Numbered from the stretch's first letter, positions 1 through 8,982 are shown. The stretch: 64,000 nt of DNA from Pseudoxanthomonas sacheonensis (GCF_010093305.1 NZ_PDWS01000013.1:1-64000); one strand, 5' to 3'. Numbers and translations are program-made. Notes: generated by a model not told the origin, from the sequence alone.

Positions 1-16
1 CCCCATTCCCCATCCA

Positions 17-370
17 ATGGATAAAGTCTTCATAGAAGGTCTCGAAATAGACGCCCTCATCGGCATCTACGATTGGGAACGGCGCATCCGCCAGACGCTT
101 CGCTTCGACCTGGAAATGGGTTTCGACAACCGCAAGCCCGCGGCCAGCGACGACATCGCCGATACGCTCAACTACAAGGCGGTCAGCAAACGGCTGATCG
201 AATTCGTCTCCCAGTCGGACTACGGCCTGGTGGAAACGCTGGCCGAGCGCTGCGCGGAAATCGTGCTGGCGGAATTCGGCGTGTCCTGGCTGCGGTTGAA
301 ACTCAGCAAGCCCGGCGCGGTGCGCGGCGCGGTGGCGGTGGGCGTGGTTATCGAGCGTTCGCGCGAATGA
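17..370 (+). CDS. folB: Dihydroneopterin aldolase (FolB)
   Basis: Cytoplasmic folate-pathway enzyme that splits 7,8-dihydroneopterin into 6-hydroxymethyl-dihydropterin and glycolaldehyde. The 117-residue product has the normal family length. It carries the N-terminal GLEIDALIGIYDWER block with the pterin-binding Glu at residue 21, a second conserved Glu at 73, and the catalytic Lys at 98 in LSKPG. folK, the next enzyme of the pathway, follows on the same strand after a palindromic repeat. The start at 17 is the only sensible ATG before the conserved block. Confidence 0.95.
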   Translation: MDKVFIEGLEIDALIGIYDWERRIRQTLRFDLEMGFDNRKPAASDDIADTLNYKAVSKRLIEFVSQSDYGLVETLAERCAEIVLAEFGVSWLRLKLSKPGAVRGAVAVGVVIERSRE

Positions 371-384
371 ATTCCCAACCCTTT

Positions 385-469
385 GTCATCCCGAGCGCAG
401 CGAGGGATCTGCTTGCATGCGCGCGGCGCCAGAAACGCAAAGCAGATCCCTCGCTGCGCTCGGGATGAC
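385..469. repeat. Inverted repeat, GTCATCCC family
   Basis: Two perfect 29-nt arms (385-413 and 441-469) face each other around a 27-nt spacer. Each arm begins GTCATCCCGAGCGCAGCGAG when read from the outside. It lies between folB and folK and would form a long hairpin in a read-through transcript. The reading frame of folK stays open leftward through the repeat, so an upstream ATG at 383 could be mistaken for the folK start. Confidence 0.9.
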
Positions 470-499
470 GAAGTTTATTTGCTCGGGATCGCAATAAGC

Positions 500-1000
500 A
501 TGGGCAAAGCTTATCTCAGCCTCGGCAGCAACATGGAGGCGGAAAAGAACCTCGCATCCGCAGCGTCCGCATTGCGGGCGCGCTTCGGCGCGCTGGTCCT
601 GTCGCCGGTCTACCGTACCGCAGCAGTCGGCTTCGCGGGCGCCGACTTCCTCAACGCAGCTGCGATCATCGAATCCGACCTGGACGTGCATGCGCTCAAC
701 GACTGGCTGCACGCCCTGGAAGACGCGCATGGCCGCGACCGCAGCGGCCCGCGTTTCGGCGACCGTCCGTTGGATATCGACATCGTGTTCTACGACGATC
801 TGGTGATGGAAGGGGCGGGGAGTTTGCGTATTCCGCGCCCGGAGTTGAGGCACGCTTTCGTGCTGAAGCCGCTGGCTGACATCGCGCCTGATTTCGTGGA
901 TCCGAAGTCGGGCCGGACATTGGCTGCGCTGTGGGCCCATTCACCGGAGCGCGAGACGTCCCTGGAAGTCGTGGGAGCGGCGCCCCGCCGCGAGCTTTAG
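500..1000 (+). CDS. folK: 2-amino-4-hydroxy-6-hydroxymethyldihydropteridine diphosphokinase
   Basis: Transfers pyrophosphate from ATP to 6-hydroxymethyl-dihydropterin, the step after FolB. The ATG at 500 is chosen because the family N-terminus (AYLSLGSN) begins there; longer forms would translate the upstream palindrome. Landmarks are LGSN and the RFGDRPLDIDIVFYDD signature. The 166-residue product has an unusual end: its last ten residues (VVGAAPRREL) are encoded by the left arm of a REP palindrome (971-996) and the TAG stop follows directly. The native C-terminus was probably slightly different before the repeat arrived (inference). Confidence 0.93.
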   Translation: MGKAYLSLGSNMEAEKNLASAASALRARFGALVLSPVYRTAAVGFAGADFLNAAAIIESDLDVHALNDWLHALEDAHGRDRSGPRFGDRPLDIDIVFYDDLVMEGAGSLRIPRPELRHAFVLKPLADIAPDFVDPKSGRTLAALWAHSPERETSLEVVGAAPRREL

Positions 1001-1056
1001 CTCTTGCAGGAACAACAAAGCAAAAGCAAAAGCTCGCGGCGGGACGCCGCTCCCAC
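971..1056. repeat. REP pair, GTGG-headed family C, overlapping the folK end
   Basis: Inverted 26-nt arms 971-996 and 1031-1056 differ at one position. Each has a GTGG head and a hairpin with GCGGCG pairing to CGCCGC around TCC (or CCC in the left arm). The left arm is inside folK coding sequence; the right arm ends 3 nt before the stop of the convergent SDR gene. Confidence 0.88.
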
Positions 1057-1059
1057 CAG

Positions 1060-1800
1060 TCATCCCGCCAGCGTGCGGCCACCATCCACGCGAACTACTT
1101 GGCCGGTCGTATAGGTCGCATCCTGCAGCAACCAGCGCACCGCTTCGGCGATTTCCTCCGGCGTGCCGGTGCGGGCCAACGGCGTGCGCCCGAGCATGGC
1201 CTGCTTCGCAGCGTCGCTATGGTCCTGCTCAGGCCACAGGATCGCCCCGGGCGCGACGGCGTTGACGCGCACTTCCGGCGCCAGTTCCAGCGCCAGCGAT
1301 CGGGTCGCCATCAACAGTGCGGCCTTGGCCATGCAGTAGACCGTGTGCCCGGCCAGCGGGCGCTCGGCATAGATATCGGCCAGATTGACGATGGCGCCGC
1401 GCGATGCTTTCAGGTGCGGCGCGGCAGCCTGGGCGAGGAAGAACGGTGCGCGCGCGTTCGAGGCGAACAGCGCGTCCCATTGTTGCGGCGTGGTGCCGCC
1501 CACGGCGGTCGGCTGGAACGTGGAAGCATTGTTGACCAGCGCATCGAGCCTTCCGAAGCGGCCGACCGTCCTGGCCACCAGTTCGGGCAGGCGGTCGAAT
1601 TCGGACAGATCCGCTTGCAGGGTGAGCACGCTGCCGGCGCGCGCCGCTTCCAGTTCGGCCGCCAGCGCCCGCATTTCCTCCGCCGAACCGCGGTAGTGCA
1701 GCGCCAGGTCGTATCCCTGCGCATGCAGGCGTCGGGCGATGGCCGCACCGATACGGCGGGCGCTGCCGGTGATCAGGGCGACGGAGGGCGGGGAAGACAT
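1060..1800 (-). CDS. Pteridine reductase-like short-chain dehydrogenase
   Basis: NADP(H)-dependent Rossmann-fold SDR of 246 residues. The nucleotide-binding loop is TGSARRIG, the TGX3RXG form typical of pteridine reductases (PTR1/FolM) rather than TGXXXGXG. NNAS follows, then the catalytic Tyr-x3-Lys in YCMAK, and a C-terminal VDGG. Convergent with folB-folK, so reduction of dihydrofolate or dihydrobiopterin is a reasonable inference. The start at 1800 has an AGGA six bases upstream; an ATG ten codons earlier lacks this support. Another SDR substrate cannot be excluded. Confidence 0.8.
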   Translation of the reverse strand: MSSPPSVALITGSARRIGAAIARRLHAQGYDLALHYRGSAEEMRALAAELEAARAGSVLTLQADLSEFDRLPELVARTVGRFGRLDALVNNASTFQPTAVGGTTPQQWDALFASNARAPFFLAQAAAPHLKASRGAIVNLADIYAERPLAGHTVYCMAKAALLMATRSLALELAPEVRVNAVAPGAILWPEQDHSDAAKQAMLGRTPLARTGTPEEIAEAVRWLLQDATYTTGQVVRVDGGRTLAG

Positions 1801-1947
1801 GGAATTCCTGGTATCGAAGGCCAGCTCCATTGTGTCTCCAATCCCGTGCGTCGGGCGAATGCTTGACGGCCATCGCGGTTCCGGGCATGTTGCAATGCAT
1901 CACCTGTCAGGACGCACGCGCCGACGCAGGACAACGGAACGGAGCGA

Positions 1948-3396
1948 ATGGACTGGGCGAAGTACCGCACTACCACTTTCGACGAGCTGATCCAGGCTGA
2001 CGGCCAGCCGCGACCGGCAGCGCGCCGTCTGGTCGAATACCTGGGCGGCCTGTCCGGCCGCGAACTCGCCGAGCGCCAGCTTGCCGCCGACGTCATCGCC
2101 CGGGTCATGGGCATCACCTTCACCGTGTATTCCGACGGCCGCAACGTGGACCGCACGCTGCCGTTCGACCTGATTCCCCGTGTCATCCCGCGCACCGAAT
2201 GGCAGCGCACCGAAGCCGGCCTGAAGCAGCGCATGCGCGCGCTGAACCTGTTCATCGGCGACATCTACGGCAAGCAGCAGATCGTCAAGGACAAGGTGTT
2301 CCCGGCGATGCTGCTGAAGGACTCGGTCAATTTCCGTCCGCAGTGCGTGGGCATCAAGCCGCCGCTCGGCGTGTGGGCGCACATTTGCGGTTCGGATCTG
2401 GTGCGCGACGGCGACGGCACCTTGTACGCGTTGGAAGACAATTTGCGCATTCCCAGCGGCGTGTCCTACATGCTGGAGAACCGCATGGTGGCCAAGCGCG
2501 TGTTTCCGGAGCTATTCGAGACCAGTTCCATCCTGCCGGTGGACGAATATCCTTCGCAGCTCTACGACACGCTGGCCGCGCTTTCGCCGCGCCCGGGCGA
2601 CACACCGACCATCGCCCTGCTCACCCCGGGCGTGTTCAACAGCGCGTATTTCGAACATGCCTATCTGGCCCAGGCGATGGGCATCGAACTGGTGGAAGGC
2701 AACGACCTGTTCGTGGCCGACGACGATTGCACCTACATGCGCACGGTGTATGGCGCGCAGCGGGTGGATGTGATCTACCGGCGCGTGGACGATCTGTTCA
2801 TCGATCCGGAAGTGTTCCATCCCGAATCGGTGCTGGGCGCGCCGGGCCTGATGCGCAGCTGGCGTGCGGGCAAGGTGGCGCTGGCCAACGCGCCGGGAGC
2901 GGGCGTGGCCGACGACAAGGTAGTGTTCGCCTATGTGCCGAAGATGATCAAGTACTACCTGGACGAGGATCCTATCCTGCCCAACGTGCCCAGCTACCTC
3001 TGCCACAACGCCAAGGAGCGCAGGTACGTGGTGGAGAACATCGACAAGCTGGTGGTGAAGCCGGCCAACGAATCGGGCGGCTACGGCATGCTGATCGGAC
3101 CGCGTTCCACCAAGCGCCAGCGCGACAAGTTCAAGAAGCTGATCGAGGCCGATCCGCGCAACTACATGGCCCAACCCACGTTGTCGCTGTCCAGCGCGCC
3201 CATCGTTACCGACGACGGCCCCTCGCCGCGGCATCTGGACCTGCGGCCTTTCGTGCTGTCCCGTGAGGATATCTACGTCACCACCGGCGGGCTTACCCGG
3301 GTGGCGATGGAGAAGGGTTCGCTGGTGGTGAATTCTTCGCAGGGCGGCGGCGCGAAGGACACATGGGTAGTGGATCTGGACGAGGAGGCGGATTGA
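1948..3396 (+). CDS. Circularly permuted ATP-grasp protein (COG2308, DUF404/407)
   Basis: A 482-residue protein of the circularly permuted ATP-grasp type 2 family. These are predicted amidoligases that form peptide-like bonds using ATP; the substrate is unknown. Recognisable blocks are DGRNVDRTLPFDLIPRVI near residues 63-80, the glycine-rich GGYGMLIGP around 380, and LDLRPFVL with the C-terminal GSLVVNSSQGGG. GGAG lies five bases before the ATG. An alpha-E gene follows on the same strand and an Anbu peptidase lies convergent, the arrangement described by comparative genomics (Iyer, Aravind and colleagues). Confidence 0.88.
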   Translation: MDWAKYRTTTFDELIQADGQPRPAARRLVEYLGGLSGRELAERQLAADVIARVMGITFTVYSDGRNVDRTLPFDLIPRVIPRTEWQRTEAGLKQRMRALNLFIGDIYGKQQIVKDKVFPAMLLKDSVNFRPQCVGIKPPLGVWAHICGSDLVRDGDGTLYALEDNLRIPSGVSYMLENRMVAKRVFPELFETSSILPVDEYPSQLYDTLAALSPRPGDTPTIALLTPGVFNSAYFEHAYLAQAMGIELVEGNDLFVADDDCTYMRTVYGAQRVDVIYRRVDDLFIDPEVFHPESVLGAPGLMRSWRAGKVALANAPGAGVADDKVVFAYVPKMIKYYLDEDPILPNVPSYLCHNAKERRYVVENIDKLVVKPANESGGYGMLIGPRSTKRQRDKFKKLIEADPRNYMAQPTLSLSSAPIVTDDGPSPRHLDLRPFVLSREDIYVTTGGLTRVAMEKGSLVVNSSQGGGAKDTWVVDLDEEAD

Positions 3397-3446
3397 TGCG
3401 AGTGGTTGAGCGCTTTGCTCCAACTCATCCTTCCCGCAAAGGCGGC

Positions 3447-3519
3447 GTAGGTCGGGGCTACGCCCCCGACACAGGGAAACCTTGCTTCCACGTACGTCGG
3501 GGGCGTAGCCCCGACCTAC
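3447..3519. repeat. REP pair, GTAG-headed family A
   Basis: Perfect inverted 24-nt arms at 3447-3470 and 3496-3519. Each starts with GTAG followed by a GTCGGGG/CCCCGAC stem. The pair separates the ATP-grasp and alpha-E genes, which are otherwise adjacent and same-strand, and could form a strong hairpin in their transcript. Confidence 0.9.
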
Positions 3520-3571
3520 CTGGTCTTTGCGAGGAAAGCGATTTCGTTATTCCTTGTTGCGAGCTGCGCTG

Positions 3572-4513
3572 ATGCTCTCCCGCGTAGCCGACAACCTCTA
3601 CTGGTTCAGCCGATATGTACGCCGCGCGGAGAACACCGCGCGGCTGGTCGGCGTCGGCAGCCTGCTGCAGCTCGATCTGCCGCGCTCGGTGCGTTTCGCC
3701 TGGCGGCCCATGGTGGATACGGTGGGAGCCGGCGATGCCTTCGCCGAACTGTTCCCCAGCACCGGCGACGACGCCAGCGATGCCGAGGTGGTGCGCTTCC
3801 TGCTGCTGGACGAACGCAATGCGTCTTCGCTGCGCAGTTCGGTCGACAACGCGCGCGAGATCCTGCGCGGCATCCGCGACACCCTGCCGCAGGAAGTATG
3901 GGAAGCCATCAACGACCTGTACCTGTACATCGAAGCCAATGGCGAGCGCGGCATGAGCCGGCGCTACCGCATGGAGTTCATCGCCCGCATCGCCGACGGC
4001 TGCCTCAAGGTTTCCGGCTTGCTGACCGCCAACGTGAGCCGCGACATCGGCTTCCAGTTCCTGCGTCTGGGCACGGCCATCGAACAGGCCGACATGACCA
4101 CGCGCATCATCGATGCCGGTGCGTCGGGACTGGTGACGCCGCGCAACGAAGACGACCGCGAGGCTTTCCAGAACATGCAGTGGATGGCGGTGCTGCGATC
4201 GCTGGCCGCCTATCAAATGTACCGGCGCCATGTGCGCCAGCGCGTCACCGCCGAACACGCACTGCGGTTCCTGCTGCAGAACAGCGAATTTCCGCGCAGC
4301 GTGCAGTTTTGCCTGGCTCGCGCGCACAGCGTGCTGCCGGCCATGCCGGCGCGGCCGGGCGTCGACCGCGGTTTGAACAGGGTGGTCGGATTGATACGCA
4401 ATGCGGATCCGGTGTCGTTGGCGGCGAAGAATCCGGCGGAGTTCATGGACGAGATCCAGGTGCACCTGGGCACCTTCCATGCGGCGCTGGCGGAAGGTTA
4501 TTTCCGCGGCTGA
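3572..4513 (+). CDS. Alpha-E domain protein (COG2307, DUF403)
   Basis: A 313-residue, mostly alpha-helical protein that starts with the family signature MLSRVADNLYWFSRYVRRAE. Alpha-E proteins are of unknown biochemical function and nearly always accompany the COG2308 ATP-grasp protein, so a role in the same modification or peptide-synthesis pathway is likely. The ATG at 3572 is chosen because conserved sequence starts there, although no strong ribosome-binding site is visible. A transglutaminase-like gene usually found in this module is absent here. Confidence 0.85.
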   Translation: MLSRVADNLYWFSRYVRRAENTARLVGVGSLLQLDLPRSVRFAWRPMVDTVGAGDAFAELFPSTGDDASDAEVVRFLLLDERNASSLRSSVDNAREILRGIRDTLPQEVWEAINDLYLYIEANGERGMSRRYRMEFIARIADGCLKVSGLLTANVSRDIGFQFLRLGTAIEQADMTTRIIDAGASGLVTPRNEDDREAFQNMQWMAVLRSLAAYQMYRRHVRQRVTAEHALRFLLQNSEFPRSVQFCLARAHSVLPAMPARPGVDRGLNRVVGLIRNADPVSLAAKNPAEFMDEIQVHLGTFHAALAEGYFRG

Positions 4514-4519
4514 AGCGCT

Positions 4520-4596
4520 GTAGGAGCGGGCCCTGCCCGCGACCGCTCTTTATGTGTTCGTCGAGAGAAAGCGTCGCGGGCAGGGCCCGCTCCTAC
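4520..4596. repeat. REP pair, GTAG-headed family B
   Basis: Perfect inverted arms at 4520-4543 and 4573-4596, each a GTAG head with a GCGGG/CCCGC hairpin. Lies between the convergent alpha-E and Anbu genes. It may act as a bidirectional transcript-end hairpin, but no U-tract is present. Confidence 0.87.
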
Positions 4597-4608
4597 AAAA
4601 ATGCGACC

Positions 4609-5442
4609 CTACTGCTGCTGTCCGGACGCGTCGCCCGGATCGGGACGCGGCGCCACGCGGCGCGGCGGCAGCGGCGGCAACGAAGAAGTCTGCTCTTCGG
4701 GTTCGCGCGCCGGTTCCCACGGGAAACGCGGCAGGCTGTGCACCGCGGCTTCCAGTTTGCGCGACCAGGTTTCGTGGATTTCCGCATACAGCGGCGTATC
4801 GCCCTCCATGCGCATCTTCTGGGTGATCTTCAGGTCGCCGGCGCGGATCAGGGCGATATCGATGGGCAGGCCCACCGACAGGTTGGAGCGGATGGTGGAA
4901 TCCAGCGACACCAGCGCGCAGCGCGCGGCGTCTTCCAGAGTGGTCTGCGGACGCAGGATGCGGTCCAGGATGGGCTTGCCGTATTTCGATTCGCCGATCT
5001 GCAGGTACGGCGTTTCCGGCGAAGTGGCGATGCAGTTGCCCAGCGGATAGATCATGTACAGGCCGGGGCGTTCGCCGGCGATCTGGCCGCCCAGGATCAG
5101 GGTGGACTGCACGCTGACGCCGCTCTGCTGCGCTTCGTCCCTCATCTTGGCCTGGCTGGCCACCAGCACGTCGCCGACGTATTCGGCCACTTCGTACAAG
5201 TGGGTGAAACTGCGCAGGCTGCGTTTGGCGTTGGGGTCTTCGGCGTCGTGCATCAGCCGGGAAATGGTCAGTTGCGTGGTCGCCAGGTTGCCCGCCGACA
5301 TGATCACGAACACGCGATCGCCCGGGTATTCGAACACGTGCATCTTGCGGTACACGCGTACGTCGTCGAACGAGGCGCTGGTGCGCGTATCCGCCGCGAA
5401 GACCAGGCCTTCGTCCGTTTCTATGCCGACGCAATAGGTCAT
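4609..5442 (-). CDS. Anbu-type proteasome-like peptidase (COG3484)
   Basis: A 277-residue Ntn-hydrolase of the Anbu (ancestral beta-subunit) family. Thr2 directly follows the initiator Met and would become the N-terminal nucleophile; Asp17 and Lys32 (numbered from that Thr) match proteasomal active-site positions. The last 40 residues are Pro/Arg-rich and probably disordered. Its partners are the ATP-grasp and alpha-E genes; one proposal is that Anbu processes the peptide or modified protein they make. Substrate is unknown. The Met-Thr start makes the chosen ATG firm. Confidence 0.88.
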   Translation of the reverse strand: MTYCVGIETDEGLVFAADTRTSASFDDVRVYRKMHVFEYPGDRVFVIMSAGNLATTQLTISRLMHDAEDPNAKRSLRSFTHLYEVAEYVGDVLVASQAKMRDEAQQSGVSVQSTLILGGQIAGERPGLYMIYPLGNCIATSPETPYLQIGESKYGKPILDRILRPQTTLEDAARCALVSLDSTIRSNLSVGLPIDIALIRAGDLKITQKMRMEGDTPLYAEIHETWSRKLEAAVHSLPRFPWEPAREPEEQTSSLPPLPPRRVAPRPDPGDASGQQQ

Positions 5443-5548
5443 GTGGCCGTTTGTGCTGCCGTTGTGCTGTGCACCAACGATTCTATGCGCGCCATCGGCG
5501 CTTGGCTAGCGCAGTGGCCGGCCGCGTAAGATGTAACGGACGCTTCTC

Positions 5549-6742
5549 ATGATCCTCCCCATGCCAGACCTTCCCACGCCCGACTCCGATGCCGCCCATC
5601 ACAGCGAGGGGCTGGCGGCGATGATCCGCGGCGAAATCGCCGGATCCGGCGGTAGCATCCCGTTTTCGCGTTTCATGGAGCTGTGCCTGTATGCGCCCGG
5701 ACTGGGTTACTACAGCGCGGGCAGCACCAAGTTCGGCGCCGCCGGGGATTTCGTCACCGCCCCCGAGCTTGGCCCGCTGTTCGCCGGCTGCATGGCCACC
5801 GCCGTGGCCCCGGTACTGCAGCAACTGGGACCGGAAGCGGAGTTCCTGGAAATCGGCGGCGGCAGCGGCGCATTCGCCGAAGTCATGCTCAAGCGCCTGT
5901 TGGCGATGGATGCTCTGCCTGCGCGCTATGCGATCCTGGAACCGAGCGCGGACCTGCGCCAGCGCCAGCGCGAACGCCTGGGGCGCGGCCTGATCCCGCC
6001 GGTGTTCGAGCTGGTGGAATGGCTGGACGGCCCGCCGGAACAATCCTGGAACGGCGTGCTGTTCGCCAACGAGGTGATCGACGCCTTGCCGACCCCGCGC
6101 TTCACCCTGCGCGATGGCGAAGTGTTCGAGGAAGGCGTGGCGCTGCGGGAAGACGGGCGATTCGTGCGCAGCGACCGGCCCGCCGATGCGCTGCTGGCGG
6201 CGGCGGTGCGCCATCTGGAACGCACCGTGGGCGCGTCTTTTCCCGACGGCTACCGTTCCGAACTGCTGCCCCAGCTTCCTTACTGGGTACAAGCGGTCAT
6301 GGGCGGACTGCAGGCGGGCGCGATGCTGTTCGTCGACTACGGCTATCCACGGCGCGAGTTCTACCAGCCGCAACGCCACCAGGGCACGCTGCGCGCTTTC
6401 TACCGCCACCAGACGCACAACGACGTATACGCATGGCCCGGCTTGCAGGACCTCACCGCATCGGTCGATTTCACCGCGCTGGCCGAAGCGGGCACGCACG
6501 CCGGTTTCGATCTGGCCGGCTACTGCACGCAGGCCAGTTTCCTGTTGGGCAACGGTCTGCCGCAGTTGCTGCAGGAAGCCGAAGCGCGCGCCTCCGAAGC
6601 GCAGCTGCAGCGCTTGCGCAATGAAGCCAAGCAGCTCACCTTGCCTAGCGAAATGGGCGAAAGGTTCCAGGTCATGGGCTTCTCGCGCGAGGTGGAATTC
6701 GGCGCCGCGTTCCTGACCGGCGACCTGTCGTGGCGGCTGTGA
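5549..6742 (+). CDS. MidA/NDUFAF7-family SAM-dependent methyltransferase (COG1565)
   Basis: A 397-residue member of the family that includes mitochondrial NDUFAF7/MidA, an arginine methyltransferase needed for complex I assembly. Visible signatures are YYSAGSTKFGAAGDFVTAPE, the SAM loop LEIGGGSGAF near residue 104, and NEVIDALP near 176. The bacterial substrate is not known. Divergent from the Anbu peptidase gene (106 bp). A second ATG four codons in (5561) is also possible. The end overlaps the next gene. Confidence 0.87.
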   Translation: MILPMPDLPTPDSDAAHHSEGLAAMIRGEIAGSGGSIPFSRFMELCLYAPGLGYYSAGSTKFGAAGDFVTAPELGPLFAGCMATAVAPVLQQLGPEAEFLEIGGGSGAFAEVMLKRLLAMDALPARYAILEPSADLRQRQRERLGRGLIPPVFELVEWLDGPPEQSWNGVLFANEVIDALPTPRFTLRDGEVFEEGVALREDGRFVRSDRPADALLAAAVRHLERTVGASFPDGYRSELLPQLPYWVQAVMGGLQAGAMLFVDYGYPRREFYQPQRHQGTLRAFYRHQTHNDVYAWPGLQDLTASVDFTALAEAGTHAGFDLAGYCTQASFLLGNGLPQLLQEAEARASEAQLQRLRNEAKQLTLPSEMGERFQVMGFSREVEFGAAFLTGDLSWRL

Positions 6743-7146
6743 GCGCGGCGCTGAAGCCGCTGCGCCGGCCACGGTTGTGGCTGGGCCTGTGGATCGCGGC
6801 CATCGTGGCGCTGGTGGTGGTCTGCCTGGTGCCGCTGGATTCGTTGCCGCCATTGCCGGACAACAGCGACAAGGTGGAACACCTGTTGGGTTATTTCCTG
6901 CTCGCCGCCGCGGCGGTGCAGTTGTTCGGCAGCCGCCGCGCGTTGTCGCTGGTTGCCATGGGCTTGATAGGACTGGGAATCGGCATCGAGTTCGCGCAAG
7001 GCTACACCGCCTATCGTTCTTCGGATCCGGCCGACGCGCTAGCCAATACGTTGGGCGTATTGCTGGGCACGGCCACGGTGCTGACGCCGTGGCGCGATCT
7101 GTTGTTGCGCATGGAAGAGCGACTAGCCGCCTTGCTGCAACGTTGA
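6739..7146 (+). CDS. VanZ-like membrane protein
   Basis: A small inner-membrane protein of about 135 residues with four predicted hydrophobic segments and the VanZ-family pattern PDNSDKVEHLLGYFLLA and GIEFAQGY. Function in this family is poorly defined; VanZ itself gives teicoplanin resistance. The GTG at 6739 overlaps the upstream TGA as GTGA, suggesting translational coupling; a GTG three codons earlier (6730) is the alternative. Confidence 0.75.
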   Translation: MSAALKPLRRPRLWLGLWIAAIVALVVVCLVPLDSLPPLPDNSDKVEHLLGYFLLAAAAVQLFGSRRALSLVAMGLIGLGIGIEFAQGYTAYRSSDPADALANTLGVLLGTATVLTPWRDLLLRMEERLAALLQR

Positions 7147-7176
7147 AACGATGATGGGCTTTCCATACTGATCTCC

Positions 7177-8982
7177 ATGCACGGCACAGACCCTTCCCGC
7201 CTTTATGCCCAGGCCCATGAAGCGTTTCGACAGAGACGCTTGCACGACGCACTTGCGTATCTTGCCGCACTCCTGAAAATCGCCCCGGACCATGCCGACG
7301 CCTGGAACTTGGCCGGCGTGGTGCACAACATGGGGGGTGATTCCAACTCCGCCATTCAATGCTTTCGCCGTGCAGTCTCGGTGGACGGTTCTCCCGGCGC
7401 GCTGGTCAACCTGGGTTTCGCCCACCAGAAGCTCGGACAGCAGGATCTGGCCCGCGAGGCTTATCGCCAGGCCGTGCAACGCGATGCCACGCTGGCGATT
7501 GCCTGGCAGAAACTGGGTGGTTTGGAGGAAGCGCTAGGCAATCCGACGCAGGCGCTGGTTTCTTACCGGCGCGCTGCGCGACTGGATCCGCTGGACCTGA
7601 AAAGCATCGGCGATGCACTGTTCCTGCGCCGTTACCTGGCGGACTGGCAGCCGGGCGTCGAACCCACGCCCGAGACCTTGCTGTCCGCGTTCAATGCCGC
7701 ACCCCGCAGCGATTTCGCGCCGATGCTGCTGCTGGCTTTGCCCGAAGCCGATGCGGGGTCGCAGAAGGACGCGGCAAAAAAATTCGCGGCCTCCCAATGG
7801 GGAGCGATCCTGGCGCATCCTCCCTTGGCCGCGCATGCCGCCGAAATCGATGGCCGGCGGATGCGGATCGGATACCTGTCTTCGGATTTCCGGGACCACG
7901 CCGTTTCCTACCTGGTCCTGGAGGCGATTGCTGCGCACGACCGCGGGTCGGTCGAAGTCTTTCTCTATTCGCATGGAGCGGCGACGGACGACGGGTGGAG
8001 GAAGGACGCGATCGCGGCCTCGGATCATTTCGTGGAGCTGGGCCACCTGGACGACCGCACTGCTGCCCATCGCATTTTCAACGACGGCATCGACGTGCTG
8101 GTGGATCTTAACGGCTATACCAAGAACGCACGTCTCGGTATCAATGCGATGAAGCCCGCGCCAGTGGTCGTTTCCTGGCTGGGATACATCGGTACGTTGG
8201 GCGAACCGCGCCTGGCCGACTTCGTGATCGGCGACGCTATCGCTACGCCATTGGATGCGGCTTCCCAGTTCAGCGAGTCGCTCGCCTTGATGCCGCATTG
8301 CTTCCAGCCCAGCGGCAGGCTGCGGCCTGCCGCTTCTGCGGCTTCGCGGCAGGGACAAGGGCTTCCGGCGGAAGCATTCGTATTCTGCAGCTTCAACCAG
8401 GCGTACAAGTGGCACCCTTCGCTCTGGGACGATTGGTGCGAAATCCTGCGAGGCGTGGCTGGCAGCGTGCTCTGGCTGTCGCCGCCTCGCTATCCGCAAG
8501 CGGCGGAAAATCTGCGTATCGAAACGGAGCGTCGGGGTATCGCGCCTGAACGGATCGTATTCGCCACGCAACAGCCGCGGGCGGAACATCTGGCAAGGAT
8601 GCCGCTCGCCGATCTCGCGCTGGATACTTATCCGTACAACTCAGGTACCAACGGCAGCGATGCGTTGCGCTCGGGCGTGCCGATGGTCGCATTTCCCGGT
8701 GCGACCTTCGCAGGCCGTATGGCGGCGAGTCTGCTGACCACCGTCGGACTTCCCCAGTGCATCGTGCGCGACCGCGGCGAATACGTGGCACTGGCCATCG
8801 CACTGGGCAACGATCCGGCGCGGCTCGCTTCGCTCCGGCAGCAGTTGCACGACAACCTGCCGGAGTCCGCATTGTTCCAGCCGCAAGCCTTCGCTCGCGA
8901 TCTGGAGCGGCTGTATCGCGCTATGCATGCTCAGAAGCGCAGCGGCATGAGTGGCCCGATAACGCTACAGCCCTTGGCGTAG
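7177..8982 (+). CDS. TPR-containing GT41 (O-GlcNAc transferase-like) glycosyltransferase
   Basis: A 601-residue protein with about four tetratricopeptide repeats (residues 5-140) fused to a GT41 catalytic region (about 220-590). Matches to OGT/SPINDLY proteins include IGYLSSDFRDH with its conserved His, FCSFNQAYK with the Lys that contacts UDP-sugar, and LDTYPYN...SGVPMVAFPG. The likely activity is transfer of GlcNAc or another sugar to protein in the cytosol; the TPRs would select the target. It is convergent with a GH20 hexosaminidase only 23 bp away. Sugar and substrate are unproven. Confidence 0.82.
   Translation: MHGTDPSRLYAQAHEAFRQRRLHDALAYLAALLKIAPDHADAWNLAGVVHNMGGDSNSAIQCFRRAVSVDGSPGALVNLGFAHQKLGQQDLAREAYRQAVQRDATLAIAWQKLGGLEEALGNPTQALVSYRRAARLDPLDLKSIGDALFLRRYLADWQPGVEPTPETLLSAFNAAPRSDFAPMLLLALPEADAGSQKDAAKKFAASQWGAILAHPPLAAHAAEIDGRRMRIGYLSSDFRDHAVSYLVLEAIAAHDRGSVEVFLYSHGAATDDGWRKDAIAASDHFVELGHLDDRTAAHRIFNDGIDVLVDLNGYTKNARLGINAMKPAPVVVSWLGYIGTLGEPRLADFVIGDAIATPLDAASQFSESLALMPHCFQPSGRLRPAASAASRQGQGLPAEAFVFCSFNQAYKWHPSLWDDWCEILRGVAGSVLWLSPPRYPQAAENLRIETERRGIAPERIVFATQQPRAEHLARMPLADLALDTYPYNSGTNGSDALRSGVPMVAFPGATFAGRMAASLLTTVGLPQCIVRDRGEYVALAIALGNDPARLASLRQQLHDNLPESALFQPQAFARDLERLYRAMHAQKRSGMSGPITLQPLA

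Noticed and set aside
383-499. Longer folK starting at 383
   Set aside because: The extra 39 residues translate the palindromic repeat; conserved FolK sequence begins at the ATG at 500.
5483-7270. A 595-codon open frame opposite the MidA-type and VanZ genes
   Set aside because: No recognisable family, Arg/Pro-rich antisense composition, and it covers two convincing genes.
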